From assembly GCA_025656435.1 (NCBI GenBank), contig JAHXHT010000113.1, forward strand, positions 1 through 7,671: a stretch of DNA of 7,671 bases, written 5' to 3'. This document shows positions 1 through 6,978 of this stretch, one piece after another. Numbering within the stretch: the first letter of the stretch is position 1; each line of letters begins with the position of its first letter. A program made the translations under genes and the position numbers. Source of the stretch: Candidatus Thiodiazotropha sp. (ex Gloverina cf. vestifex). GTDB lineage: Bacteria; Pseudomonadota; Gammaproteobacteria; Chromatiales; Chromatiaceae. The notes under the pieces are model-generated. The model was not told where the DNA came from, made no database searches, and worked only from the letters and a program-made list of their open reading frames with translations.

Positions 1-83
1 AACGGTCGCAATTACGGCCATACAACCGCGCCTACGCCTATCGGGGACTAATCGCCTCGGCTTTCAGCCTTCCATGGCGATCA
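1..83. other. Unassigned sequence abutting the metY remnant
   Basis: No gene is supported here. On the - strand the metY-like reading frame stops at 81-83, and none of the three frames beyond it continues the expected O-acetylhomoserine sulfhydrylase sequence, so this is foreign or rearranged DNA joined at about position 84-87. A short hairpin (GGCT, loop TTC, AGCC at 59-69) is visible. A seven-codon open frame runs off the left edge on the - strand from an ATG at 19-21, but it has no convincing ribosome binding site and is too short to interpret. It could be the end of a mobile element or of another repeat. Confidence 0.3.
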
Positions 84-710
84 GCGGATGCCGCCGACGG
101 AAGTGCCGTGACCACCAATATACTTGGTCAGGGAGTGAATCACGATATCGGCGCCATGCTCGAAAACGCGGCAGAGATAGGGGGTCGCCACCGTATTGTC
201 GACGATCAGCGGCACCCCATGACGATGAGCGATCTCAGCCAGTCTCTCCAGATCCACCACGTTACCGGCCGGATTACCAATCGATTCACAAAAGAGTGCC
301 TTGGTCCTCTCGTCGATCAGACTCTCCAGTTTCTCGTATTCATCGAAGGAAGCCATGCGCACATCGATGCCCTGACGAGGAAAGGTGTGGGCGAAGAGAT
401 TGTAGGTGCCGTCGTAGAGCTGACTGGTACTGACAATATTGTCACCTGCCATGGCAATACACTGGATGGCATAGGTAATGGCCGACATACCGGAAGCCAC
501 CGCCAAGGCGCCGATACCGCCCTCCATCTCGGTCAAGCGTTGCTCCAACACGGCGGTGGTTGGATTCATGATGCGTGTGTAGATATTACCCGCCACCTTT
601 AGATCGAACAGGTCCGCGCCATGCTGGGTATCATCAAAAGTATAGGAGGTGGTCTGGTAGATCGGTACCGCAGTCGCCTTGGTGGTGGGTTCCGATGAAT
701 AGCCTGCGTG
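84..710 (-). pseudogene. metY: O-acetylhomoserine sulfhydrylase (metY-type) remnant, truncated at both ends
   Basis: This family makes homocysteine from O-acetylhomoserine and sulfide with pyridoxal phosphate, in the cytoplasm. About 208 codons (710 down to 87) read in one frame without a stop and match the N-terminal half of the Cys/Met-metabolism PLP enzymes: HAGY near the start, PIYQTTSYTFDDTQHGADLF, NIYTRIMNPTT, GGIGALAVASG, LYDGTYNLFAHTFP, ESIGNPAGN, PLIVDNTVATPYLCR and HSLTKYIGGHGTS. The lysine of SLTKYIGG (codon 123-125) is the expected Schiff-base residue. The family is usually about 420-430 residues, so roughly half is missing. At the 5' side the frame meets a TAG at 723-725 within an inverted repeat. 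No usable start precedes a GTG at 594-596, which lies well inside the conserved region. At the 3' side homology ends abruptly at GGI, followed by Arg and TGA (81-83). It is probably non-functional. A contig join or assembly error at either end is the alternative. Confidence 0.85.
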
Positions 711-712
711 CC

Positions 713-787
713 AAGCGTGTCGCTACCTCGTGATAGATTTTGGGGACTCGGATGTCCCAAAATCTATCACGAGGTAGCGACACTCTT
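713..787. repeat. Long imperfect palindrome (inverted repeat of about 35 bp, 6-base loop)
   Basis: The left arm (713-747) pairs with the right arm (754-787) around the loop TCGGAT (748-753). Pairing is complete apart from one mismatch (716 against 784) and one unpaired G in the run at 742-745. It could form a very stable stem in DNA or RNA. It starts two bases beyond the last metY-homologous codon (708-710) and puts a TAG (723-725, - strand) in the metY frame, so it sits at the breakpoint of that gene. It has no transposase and is too symmetrical for an ordinary terminator. A MITE-like or repeated palindromic element is the likeliest explanation; this is inferred, because no second copy is present in the window. 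Confidence 0.8.
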
Positions 788-875
788 ATCCTGCGAGGCA
801 CATTTGCGGCTTATCAATGCCTTCGGGGGATAACTTGGCGCATAGTAACCGGGAATATTCCACTACAGAGACGAG

Positions 876-904
876 TTGTAACAGGCTTGGTGGCCGCTTA
901 TCCT
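876..904 (+). promoter_or_regulatory. Candidate sigma-70 promoter for the rsx operon
   Basis: A TTGTAA box at 876-881 and a TATCCT box at 899-904 are separated by 17 bases. Each matches four of six consensus positions. Transcription would begin near 911, leaving a U-rich leader of about 27 bases before rsxA. It is the best-placed candidate in the short gap between the palindrome and rsxA, but it rests on motif matching only, and it overlaps the hairpin at 894-910. Confidence 0.35.
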
Positions 905-923
905 TAGCGGATTGTGTTTTTTT
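894..923 (+). terminator. Small hairpin plus T-run upstream of rsxA (terminator- or attenuator-like)
   Basis: CCGCT (894-898) pairs with AGCGG (906-910) around a 7-base loop. Seven Ts follow at 917-923 and seven more at 930-936. The stem has only 5 bp and the first T-run starts six bases after it, so it is weak for an intrinsic terminator. If real it would stop transcription arriving from the left. If the candidate promoter at 876-904 is used, the hairpin is not in the transcript. The two readings exclude each other. Confidence 0.25.
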
Positions 924-937
924 AATCTGTTTTTTTC

Positions 938-1519
938 ATGCAAGAGTACGCACTTATCCTGATCAGCACGGTTCTGGTGAACAACTTCGTCTTGGTGAAG
1001 TTCCTGGGGCTGTGTCCTTTCATGGGTGTCTCGCGCAAGCTGGAGACCGCCACCGGTATGGGTTTGGCGACCACTTTCGTCCTTACCCTCTCCTCCATCT
1101 GCTCCTACCTGGTCAATGAATATATGCTGGTGCCATTGGGCATAGAGTATCTGCGTACCATTGCCTTCATCCTGGTTATTGCTGTGGTGGTGCAGTTCAC
1201 CGAGATGGTGATGCACAAGACCAGCCCCATGCTCTATCAGGTGCTCGGTATCTTCCTGCCATTGATCACCACCAACTGCGCCGTGCTCGGGGTCGCCCTG
1301 CTCAATACCCAGGAGCAGCACGGCTTCATCGAGTCGGCCCTCTATGGTTTTGGTGCCGCTGCCGGTTTCTCACTGGTATTGGTGCTTTTTGCCGCTGTCC
1401 GAGAGAGAGTCGCTGTCGCTGATGTACCGGAACCCCTACAGGGCAATGCCATTGCATTGATCACTGCCGGTTTGATGTCGATGGCCTTTATGGGCTTTGC
1501 CGGCCTGGTGGCCACATGA
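938..1519 (+). CDS. rsxA: RsxA/RnfA, membrane subunit of the Rnf (Rsx) electron transport complex
   Basis: An integral inner-membrane subunit of the complex that moves electrons between ferredoxin and NAD(H), coupled to ion transport; in enterics the complex keeps SoxR reduced. The product has 193 residues, the normal length. It shows the RnfA signatures NNFVLVKFLGLCPFMG near the N-terminus, LAFILVIAVVVQFTEM-like helix residues, FLPLITTNCAVLG, and NAIALITAGLMSMAFMGF near the C-terminus, with about six hydrophobic segments throughout. Cys26 (in GLCP) and Cys114 (in TTNCA) correspond to the cysteines that, together with a matching pair in RsxE, hold a membrane [2Fe-2S] cluster in the family. 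The ATG at 938 aligns with the family N-terminus. There is no Shine-Dalgarno sequence; the ATG follows a U-rich leader. It is the first gene of the operon and is intact. Confidence 0.97.
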   Translation: MQEYALILISTVLVNNFVLVKFLGLCPFMGVSRKLETATGMGLATTFVLTLSSICSYLVNEYMLVPLGIEYLRTIAFILVIAVVVQFTEMVMHKTSPMLYQVLGIFLPLITTNCAVLGVALLNTQEQHGFIESALYGFGAAAGFSLVLVLFAAVRERVAVADVPEPLQGNAIALITAGLMSMAFMGFAGLVAT

Positions 1520-1529
1520 GCGTGATGTC

Positions 1530-2099
1530 GTGCTGATTGCCATTATCGCCATCACCGCACTGGCTGCAGCCTTCGGTCTGCTGCTGGGCTATGCCAACAT
1601 CCGCTTCCATGTGGAGGGAGATCCGATCACCGATCAGATCGAGAAACTGCTACCTCAGACTCAATGCGGCCAGTGCAGCTTTGCCGGTTGCCGTCCCTAT
1701 GCAGAGGCCATCGCAACAGGGGAGGCAGAAATTAACCGATGCCCGCCCGGTGGGGAGGCGGCAATGGTCGCTCTGGCCGACCTGCTCGGCCGTGATCCCG
1801 TGCCACTCGATGCCGAAGCCGCTGAGGAGAAACCCAAGGCAATCGCCATTATCAAAGAGCAGGAGTGCATCGGCTGCACCCTCTGCCTACAGGCTTGCCC
1901 GGTGGATGCGATCATCGGCGCCGCCAAGCAGATGCATGTGGTTATCGAGGATGAGTGCACCGGCTGCGAGCGCTGTTTACCGCCCTGCCCGGTAGACTGC
2001 ATCGTCATGGAACCCATTTCCCAAACTACCGACAACTGGCGCTGGCCTTTTCCAGACAATGGCCAGGAACCGATCGCTACCGCACCACTACTAAATTAA
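1530..2099 (+). CDS. rsxB: RsxB/RnfB, iron-sulfur ferredoxin subunit of the Rnf complex
   Basis: The electron-entry subunit, anchored to the cytoplasmic face of the membrane. From the GTG at 1530 it has 189 residues, close to the roughly 190 of gammaproteobacterial RsxB. Residues 2-22 form one hydrophobic anchor ending in LGYA. A 4Fe-4S domain follows with Cys46, Cys49, Cys54 and Cys71 (QTQCGQCSFAGCRPYAEAI, then CPPGG). Two bacterial-ferredoxin motifs come next: CIGCTLCLQACP (Cys113-116-119-123) and CTGCERCLPPCP (Cys143-146-149-153). All ligands are present. The start is uncertain. GTG 1530 gives the family-like N-terminus and a 10-base gap after rsxA. A TTG at 1497 would add 11 residues that do not look like the family and would overlap rsxA. 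The ATG that overlaps the rsxA stop (1516) is in the wrong frame. Confidence 0.95.
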   Translation: MLIAIIAITALAAAFGLLLGYANIRFHVEGDPITDQIEKLLPQTQCGQCSFAGCRPYAEAIATGEAEINRCPPGGEAAMVALADLLGRDPVPLDAEAAEEKPKAIAIIKEQECIGCTLCLQACPVDAIIGAAKQMHVVIEDECTGCERCLPPCPVDCIVMEPISQTTDNWRWPFPDNGQEPIATAPLLN

Positions 2100-2102
2100 T
2101 CT

Positions 2103-3800
2103 ATGTACGTCGAAGCGAAGAGAGGTGAATCCAGAGAACTGTGGAAATTCCACGGCGGTCTGCACCTGCCGGAACATAAGGAGATTTCCCGAACCCAACC
2201 GACCCGGCAGACTAACCTGCCGAAGTGTCTGGTCCTGCCTCTGCATCAGCACATCGGCGTACCGGCGCAACCCCTGATCGAAGTCGGACAGCACGTCCTT
2301 AAAGGGCAGAAGATCGCGGACGCATCCGCACCTGTGACCGCGCCCCTGCATGCCCCGACTTCCGGTACGGTGCTCGAGATTTGTGACCATCCCATACCCC
2401 ACCCCTCGGGTCTGCCGGGACAGTGCATCGTCATCGAACCGGATGGCCGAGACGAATGGGGCGAGCTTCCTCTGCCTATTACCAATTACCTCTCGGCTGA
2501 AGCCAAGACACTGCGGGAGCGTATCCGTGAATCGGGTATTGTCGGCATGGGCGGCGCTACCTTTCCTTCGGCAGTCAAGCTCAATCCCGGCAAGCCGATC
2601 AAGACGCTGATCATCAACGGCGCAGAGTGCGAACCCTACATCACCTGCGACGATCGCCTGATGCAGGATGATCCGGAACGGGTGATGGCCGGCGCGCGCA
2701 TCCTGCAACACATGCTGCAGAGCGAAGAGTGCCTGATCGCCATCGAGGACAATAAGTCCGAGGCAATCCTGGCCTTGCACAATCTGGTGCAGGACGACGA
2801 ACCCATTGAAGTGATTCGCATTCCCGCCCTCTACCCCAGCGGCGGCGAGAAGCAGCTGATCCGAATTCTCACCGGACGTGAGGTGCCCAGTTCCGGACTG
2901 CCGGCGCAGGTCGGCGTGATCTGCCACAATGTGGCCACAGCGGCAGCCATCGCAGACGCAGTGTTGGAAGGTAAGCCGCTCATCTCACGCCTGGTAACCA
3001 TAACCGGTGAAGGTATCCGCGAGCCGGGCAACTTCCAGGCTATGATCGGCACTCCTGCGAGCGAGCTTATTGCTCAGGCGGGAGGATATCAGAACAACCC
3101 GCAACAACTGATCATGGGCGGCCCAATGATGGGTTTCGATCTTGCAACGGATGCCATACCGATCACGAAGGGCAGCAACTGCCTGCTCTGCCCCACACCT
3201 GAAGAGCTACCCCGCCCCGAAGCGGCTCAGGCCTGTATCCGCTGCGGTCGGTGTGCGGATGTCTGCCCGGCCAATCTCCTGCCCCAGCAGATGTATTGGT
3301 ACAGCCGGGCCAAGGACCTGGAGAAGGTGCAGGACTACAACCTCTTCGATTGCATCGAGTGTGGCTGTTGCTCTCACGTCTGCCCCTCTCACATTCCACT
3401 TGTACAGTACTACCGCTTTGCCAAACATGAGAGTTGGGCACAGGAGCAGGAGCGCCGGGAATCAGAGCACGCCAAGCAACGCCATGATGCCCGTGTCGCC
3501 CGGCTGGAACGGCTGGAGGCGGCACGCAAGGCCAGGTTACGCAAGAAGAAAGAGGCCTTGGATAAAAAACCGCCTGCTAAAAAAGCCGCCAAACCCGAAG
3601 CCTCCGACAAGGAGAGCAAGCAGGCCGCTATCGAAGCTGCCATGAAACGGGCTGCAGAGAAGAAGGCAAAGCTGCAGGCCCAACCCAAGAATACTGAAAA
3701 CCTGACACCTGCTCAGCAGGCCAAGATAGAGGCAGTGGAGCAACGCCGCAAGGCCACACAAGAATCCACACCCGAGCATGAAACGGAGCAGCAGTCCTGA
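2103..3800 (+). CDS. rsxC: RsxC/RnfC, NADH/FMN- and iron-sulfur-binding peripheral subunit of the Rnf complex
   Basis: The cytoplasmic subunit that holds the NAD(H)/FMN module and two 4Fe-4S clusters. The 565-residue product begins with the family motif LWKFHGGLHLPEHK. It then shows HAPTSGTVLEI, a glycine-rich flavin/nucleotide loop VGMGGATFP (147-155), INGAECEPYITCDDRLMQDD, AIEDNK and YPSGGEKQLIRILTGREVP. Two ferredoxin motifs follow: Cys378-381-384-388 and Cys417-420-423-427. A non-ligand Cys422 sits where many relatives have a small residue. Residues from about 440 to the end form a highly charged, Lys/Ala/Glu/Gln-rich helical tail. The tail is shorter than that of the roughly 740-residue E. 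coli protein but of the same kind. The ATG at 2103 is 3 bases after rsxB and has no clear ribosome binding site, which suggests translational coupling. The last base of the stop codon is the first base of rsxD. Confidence 0.97.
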   Translation: MYVEAKRGESRELWKFHGGLHLPEHKEISRTQPTRQTNLPKCLVLPLHQHIGVPAQPLIEVGQHVLKGQKIADASAPVTAPLHAPTSGTVLEICDHPIPHPSGLPGQCIVIEPDGRDEWGELPLPITNYLSAEAKTLRERIRESGIVGMGGATFPSAVKLNPGKPIKTLIINGAECEPYITCDDRLMQDDPERVMAGARILQHMLQSEECLIAIEDNKSEAILALHNLVQDDEPIEVIRIPALYPSGGEKQLIRILTGREVPSSGLPAQVGVICHNVATAAAIADAVLEGKPLISRLVTITGEGIREPGNFQAMIGTPASELIAQAGGYQNNPQQLIMGGPMMGFDLATDAIPITKGSNCLLCPTPEELPRPEAAQACIRCGRCADVCPANLLPQQMYWYSRAKDLEKVQDYNLFDCIECGCCSHVCPSHIPLVQYYRFAKHESWAQEQERRESEHAKQRHDARVARLERLEAARKARLRKKKEALDKKPPAKKAAKPEASDKESKQAAIEAAMKRAAEKKAKLQAQPKNTENLTPAQQAKIEAVEQRRKATQESTPEHETEQQS

Positions 3801-4843
3801 TGGAATTTCAGACCCACAGTTCGCCACATACCAGCCGTCCCAACCGGGTCGACAAGGTGATGCTGCAGGTCGTCATGGCCCTGATCCCCGGCACCATTGC
3901 CCTGGTCTTCTACTTTGGCTGGGGTGTGCTGCTAAATGTCATCCTGGCTGTCGCTTCCGCCGCTGCTTTTGAAGCACTGGTAATGAAGCTGCGTAAACGA
4001 CCTGTACTGCCACCGCTATTCGATCTCAGTGCAGTGGTCACCGCACTGCTTTTTGCCGTTGCCATACCCCCACTCTTGCCCTGGTGGCTGGTGGTACTTG
4101 GTATGGCATTCGCTATCATCATGGTTAAACAGATGTATGGCGGACTGGGCTATAACCCCTTCAACCCTGCCATGGCGGCCTATGTACTGTTACTGATCTC
4201 GTACCCGGTGGAAATGACCAGTTGGCTGCCTCCGCAGTTGTTGGTAGAACAGAGCCTTAGCCTGGGAGAGATACTTAGCTTCAAGTTCGTGGGCACACTG
4301 CCAGTAGACCTGACCCTGGATGCCATCACGATGGCCACTCCTTTGGACGAGATGCGAACCAAACTCGATCTCAACCAGATGATCAGTGAGATCCGTACCA
4401 GTCCATTGTGGGGTGATTTCGGTGGACAAGGCTGGGAGTGGGTCGGTAACTGGTTCCTCATGGGTGGTATCTGGATGGTCTACAAACGCACCATCACCTG
4501 GCAGATCCCTCTTGCTTTCCTCACCGGTCTGGTGGGCATGGCTACCCTCTTTTGGTTGTTTGATCCGGAGAGCTTTCCCTTTCCACTGTTCCACGTCTTC
4601 AGCGGTGGTGCAATCTTGGGCGCCTTCTTCATCGCCACCGACCCGGTCACTGCCAGCACCACCCGTGCCGGGCAGCTGATCTATGGTGCGGCGATCGGTG
4701 TATTGGTCTACATCATCCGCACCTGGGGCGGGTATCCCGATGCAGTTGCCTTTGCCGTCCTGTTGATGAATATGGCTGCGCCCACCATCGATTACTACAC
4801 CCGCCCCCGGGTCTACGGACATGGGGGCGCTAAAAATGGATAA
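3800..4843 (+). CDS. rsxD: RsxD/RnfD, FMN-bearing membrane subunit of the Rnf complex
   Basis: A polytopic inner-membrane subunit that carries covalent FMN and is homologous to NqrB of the Na+-pumping NADH:quinone reductase. At 347 residues it has the usual length. Many hydrophobic segments are visible, along with the family motifs VMLQVVMALIPG, GYNPFNPAM (117-125), DAITMATPL (174-182) and FFIATDPVTAST (from 276). Thr180 in MATPL lies in the region of the family's flavinylated threonine; the exact residue is inferred by similarity. The segment SGGAILGAFF precedes the ATDP motif as expected. The ATG shares one base with the rsxC TGA, and GGAG at 3785-3788 could serve as a ribosome binding site, so translation is coupled. 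The 3' end overlaps rsxG by 8 bases. No defects are seen. Confidence 0.97.
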   Translation: MEFQTHSSPHTSRPNRVDKVMLQVVMALIPGTIALVFYFGWGVLLNVILAVASAAAFEALVMKLRKRPVLPPLFDLSAVVTALLFAVAIPPLLPWWLVVLGMAFAIIMVKQMYGGLGYNPFNPAMAAYVLLLISYPVEMTSWLPPQLLVEQSLSLGEILSFKFVGTLPVDLTLDAITMATPLDEMRTKLDLNQMISEIRTSPLWGDFGGQGWEWVGNWFLMGGIWMVYKRTITWQIPLAFLTGLVGMATLFWLFDPESFPFPLFHVFSGGAILGAFFIATDPVTASTTRAGQLIYGAAIGVLVYIIRTWGGYPDAVAFAVLLMNMAAPTIDYYTRPRVYGHGGAKNG

Positions 4844-5483
4844 GCGTCTGCCAGTCTTCATCGCTGCAGCCATCCTCGGCATCTTCGCAATCGCCGGTAC
4901 CTCGCTCGTCGCATTCACTCACACAGCAACCAAGGCGCGCATCGCGGCCAATGAGCGCGAAACCCTGCTGCGTAGTCTATATGCCCTGGTCCCATCCGAG
5001 AGCGTGGACAATGATATGGTGCTGGATACACTGCAGGTCAAAGACCCGGAGCAACTCGGCGCCCCGGTCACCACCGTCTACCGGGGTCGCATGCAGGGTG
5101 ATCCGGTGGCGACAGTGCTCACCACCATGGTTACAGACGGTTATAGCGGCCCGATCAAATTACTGGTTGCTGTCCGCTACGACGGCACCCTTGGCGGGGT
5201 GCGGGTTATCAGCCATAAAGAGACTCCCGGACTGGGAGACAAGGTGGAAGAGGCCCGCTCCGACTGGATCTACAGCTTCACCGGCAAATCCCTCGGCAAT
5301 CCATCAATTGAAAAGTGGCGGGTGAAACGGGATGGCGGCGTATTCGATCAGTTCACGGGGGCGACGGTCACACCACGCTCCATCGTCACCGCAGTGAAGA
5401 AAACCCTGATTTACGTGCAGGCCAACAAAGATGCCCTGTATGACAAACAAGCGTCCAGCGATGGCGTGACAGCAAAAGGCTAA
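4836..5483 (+). CDS. rsxG: RsxG/RnfG, periplasmic FMN-binding subunit of the Rnf complex
   Basis: A subunit with one N-terminal membrane anchor (about residues 5-27) and a periplasmic domain holding covalent FMN. From the ATG at 4836 it has 215 residues. The conserved stretch HKETPGLGDK is followed by the flavinylation motif TGATVTP. Thr177, the second Thr of TGAT, is the expected attachment site for the phosphoester-linked FMN that the flavin transferase ApbE installs. ApbE is not encoded in this window. A run of five Gs at 4823-4827 sits 8 bases before the ATG as a possible ribosome binding site. The in-frame ATG at 4821 would add five residues (MGALK) and is less likely, because MDKRLPVF at 4836 fits a short cytoplasmic start. 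The gene overlaps rsxD by 8 bases and is followed by rsxE after 4. Confidence 0.95.
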   Translation: MDKRLPVFIAAAILGIFAIAGTSLVAFTHTATKARIAANERETLLRSLYALVPSESVDNDMVLDTLQVKDPEQLGAPVTTVYRGRMQGDPVATVLTTMVTDGYSGPIKLLVAVRYDGTLGGVRVISHKETPGLGDKVEEARSDWIYSFTGKSLGNPSIEKWRVKRDGGVFDQFTGATVTPRSIVTAVKKTLIYVQANKDALYDKQASSDGVTAKG

Positions 5484-5487
5484 CCCC

Positions 5488-6180
5488 ATGGTAGAAACCG
5501 GCTTTCGCAGCATCATCACCGATGGTCTCTGGAACAATAACCAGGCACTGGTCGCCCTGCTTGGACTCTGCCCCCTGCTGGCGGTCACCAACACAGCCAT
5601 TAACGGCCTCGGTCTTGGACTGGCCACTACCGCTGTGCTGGTCTCGTCCAACGCCACTGTCTCACTGATTCGAAATTTTGTACGTCCGGAAGTCCGGCTG
5701 CCAGTCTTTGTGATGGTCATTGCCTCCTTCGTCACCGCCATCGAGTTGGGCATGAACGCCTATTTCCACGAACTGCATAAGATCCTTGGTATCTTCATCC
5801 CGCTGATTGTCACCAACTGCGCCATCATTGGCCGTGCCGAGGCCTTCGCTTCCAAGAACAACCTGCAGCGTTCACTGGTCGATGGCATCAGCATCGGTAT
5901 TGGCTTCACCCTGGTGCTGGTCACCCTCGGTGGTATGCGTGAACTGATAGGCCAAGGGACCCTCTTCGACCAGGCCCATTTGATGTTTGGTGAGGTCGCC
6001 AGAGGCATGACCCTGAAAATCGAAGACTTCCCCGGTATGCTCATTGCCATCCTGCCCCCAGGCGCATTTATTGGTCTCGGCCTGCTGATCATGGTAAAAA
6101 ACCTTATTGATAAACGGGTGGTAACCAAAGCAACCACACAAACAGAAACCTCAGAGGGAGCAGCGGGCGTTACCACCTGA
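5488..6180 (+). CDS. rsxE: RsxE/RnfE, membrane subunit of the Rnf complex
   Basis: An integral membrane subunit and inverted partner of RsxA in the membrane core. It has 230 residues, matching the family. Motifs are GLWNNNQALVALLGLCPLLA (11-32), NTAINGLGLGLAT, LGIFIPLIVTNCAIIGRAEAFA, GIGFTLVLVTLGGMRELIG, and PPGAFIGLGLLIMVKNLID near the end. Cys28 and Cys111 occupy the same motif positions as Cys26 and Cys114 of RsxA and should complete the shared [2Fe-2S] site. The polar tail (about the last 20 residues, Thr/Glu-rich) is typical of variable RsxE ends. AAGG at 5476-5479 is 8 bases before the ATG and supports this start. The stop is separated from the rsmE ATG by two bases. Intact. Confidence 0.97.
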   Translation: MVETGFRSIITDGLWNNNQALVALLGLCPLLAVTNTAINGLGLGLATTAVLVSSNATVSLIRNFVRPEVRLPVFVMVIASFVTAIELGMNAYFHELHKILGIFIPLIVTNCAIIGRAEAFASKNNLQRSLVDGISIGIGFTLVLVTLGGMRELIGQGTLFDQAHLMFGEVARGMTLKIEDFPGMLIAILPPGAFIGLGLLIMVKNLIDKRVVTKATTQTETSEGAAGVTT

Positions 6181-6182
6181 CC

Positions 6183-6917
6183 ATGAGAATACAGCGCGTC
6201 TATACAGAACAGCCGCTTCAAAGCGGTCAACAAATCACTCTCGAAGAGGACTCTTCTCACCATCTGTACCACGTTCTGCGGCTACAGTCCGGCGACAGCA
6301 TTGCCCTTTTCAACAATCAAGGTGGGGAGTTCACCGCCACCCTCAGCGAGATCAGCAAGCATGGTGCATCCGCCACCATCGGCGAGCTGATCCGTGAAGA
6401 GAGCACACCTAAGCTCGCCATCCAGCTGATGCTCGGCATCTCCCGTGGAGAGCGCATGGACTTCGCCCTGCAGAAGGCCACGGAGCTGGGCGTCACCCTT
6501 ATTACCCCAGTTTTCACCAAACGCTGTGTGGTCAAGCTCAACGAGAAGAAGCGCGCCAGCCGCATGGCTCACTGGCAGAAGATCATCGTCAATGCCTGCG
6601 AACAATCTGGCCGCGCCTTACTCCCGGAACTCAACAACCCCATTGAGATCGGCAAAGCAGTCTCGCATCAGACCGCCCATACCGCCCTGCTGCTGGATCA
6701 CCGCAGCAACAAAACTCTGCCCGAAATCAAGAAACCCAAAGGTGATATCTGTATTCTTGTCGGTCCCGAAGGCGGACTGAGTGCCGAAGAGCGCAAACTT
6801 GCCAAGGCACAGGAATTTACCGGGATAAAACTCGGCCCCCGCGTGATGAGAACTGAGACTGCACCGCTGGCGGCGATCGCAGCGATTCAGACCCTTTGGG
6901 GGGATTTTACTGTCTGA
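6183..6917 (+). CDS. rsmE: RsmE, 16S rRNA (uracil(1498)-N3)-methyltransferase
   Basis: This enzyme methylates N3 of U1498 in 16S rRNA of the 30S subunit, using S-adenosylmethionine. The 244-residue product has the usual RsmE length. The N-terminal PUA-like part (residues 1 to about 70, starting MRIQRVYTEQ, with HHLYHVLRLQSGDSIALFN) binds RNA. The C-terminal SPOUT trefoil-knot part shows LGISRGERMDFALQKATELG, NACEQSGRALLPEL, the cofactor loop VGPEGGLS (193-200) and the knot motif LGPRVMRTETAPLAAI (217-232). The ATG lies two bases after the rsxE stop with no good ribosome binding site close by, so it is probably read by coupling on the same transcript. Its job is unrelated to electron transport; enterics instead have nth behind rsxE. 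No convincing intrinsic terminator follows it. Confidence 0.96.
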   Translation: MRIQRVYTEQPLQSGQQITLEEDSSHHLYHVLRLQSGDSIALFNNQGGEFTATLSEISKHGASATIGELIREESTPKLAIQLMLGISRGERMDFALQKATELGVTLITPVFTKRCVVKLNEKKRASRMAHWQKIIVNACEQSGRALLPELNNPIEIGKAVSHQTAHTALLLDHRSNKTLPEIKKPKGDICILVGPEGGLSAEERKLAKAQEFTGIKLGPRVMRTETAPLAAIAAIQTLWGDFTV

Positions 6918-6978
6918 GCCTCTACACGTTATAGGCAGAGAACCGTTCGTAGAGAATTAAATTCCTTTTCAATACGAT

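Noticed and set aside
1..21. Possible start of a - strand gene (MAVIATV running off the edge)
   Set aside because: There are only seven codons and no clear ribosome binding site, so nothing can be concluded.
108..602. + strand open frame of 164 codons opposite the metY remnant
   Set aside because: The - strand carries unmistakable PLP-enzyme motifs, and the + strand translation is the antisense shadow of these.
2091..2927. Long - strand open frame (278 codons) inside rsxC
   Set aside because: It lies antisense to a clearly conserved rsxC, resembles no family I recognise, and is typical of antisense frames in GC-rich codons.
4190..4918. Long - strand open frame (242 codons) across rsxD and the start of rsxG
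   Set aside because: It is antisense to conserved membrane-protein genes. Its composition, rich in Asp, Gly, His and Gln, is that of a shadow of hydrophobic codons.
6918..6945. Intrinsic terminator after rsmE
   Set aside because: Only a 4-bp GCCT/AGGC stem with a long loop is present and no T-run follows.
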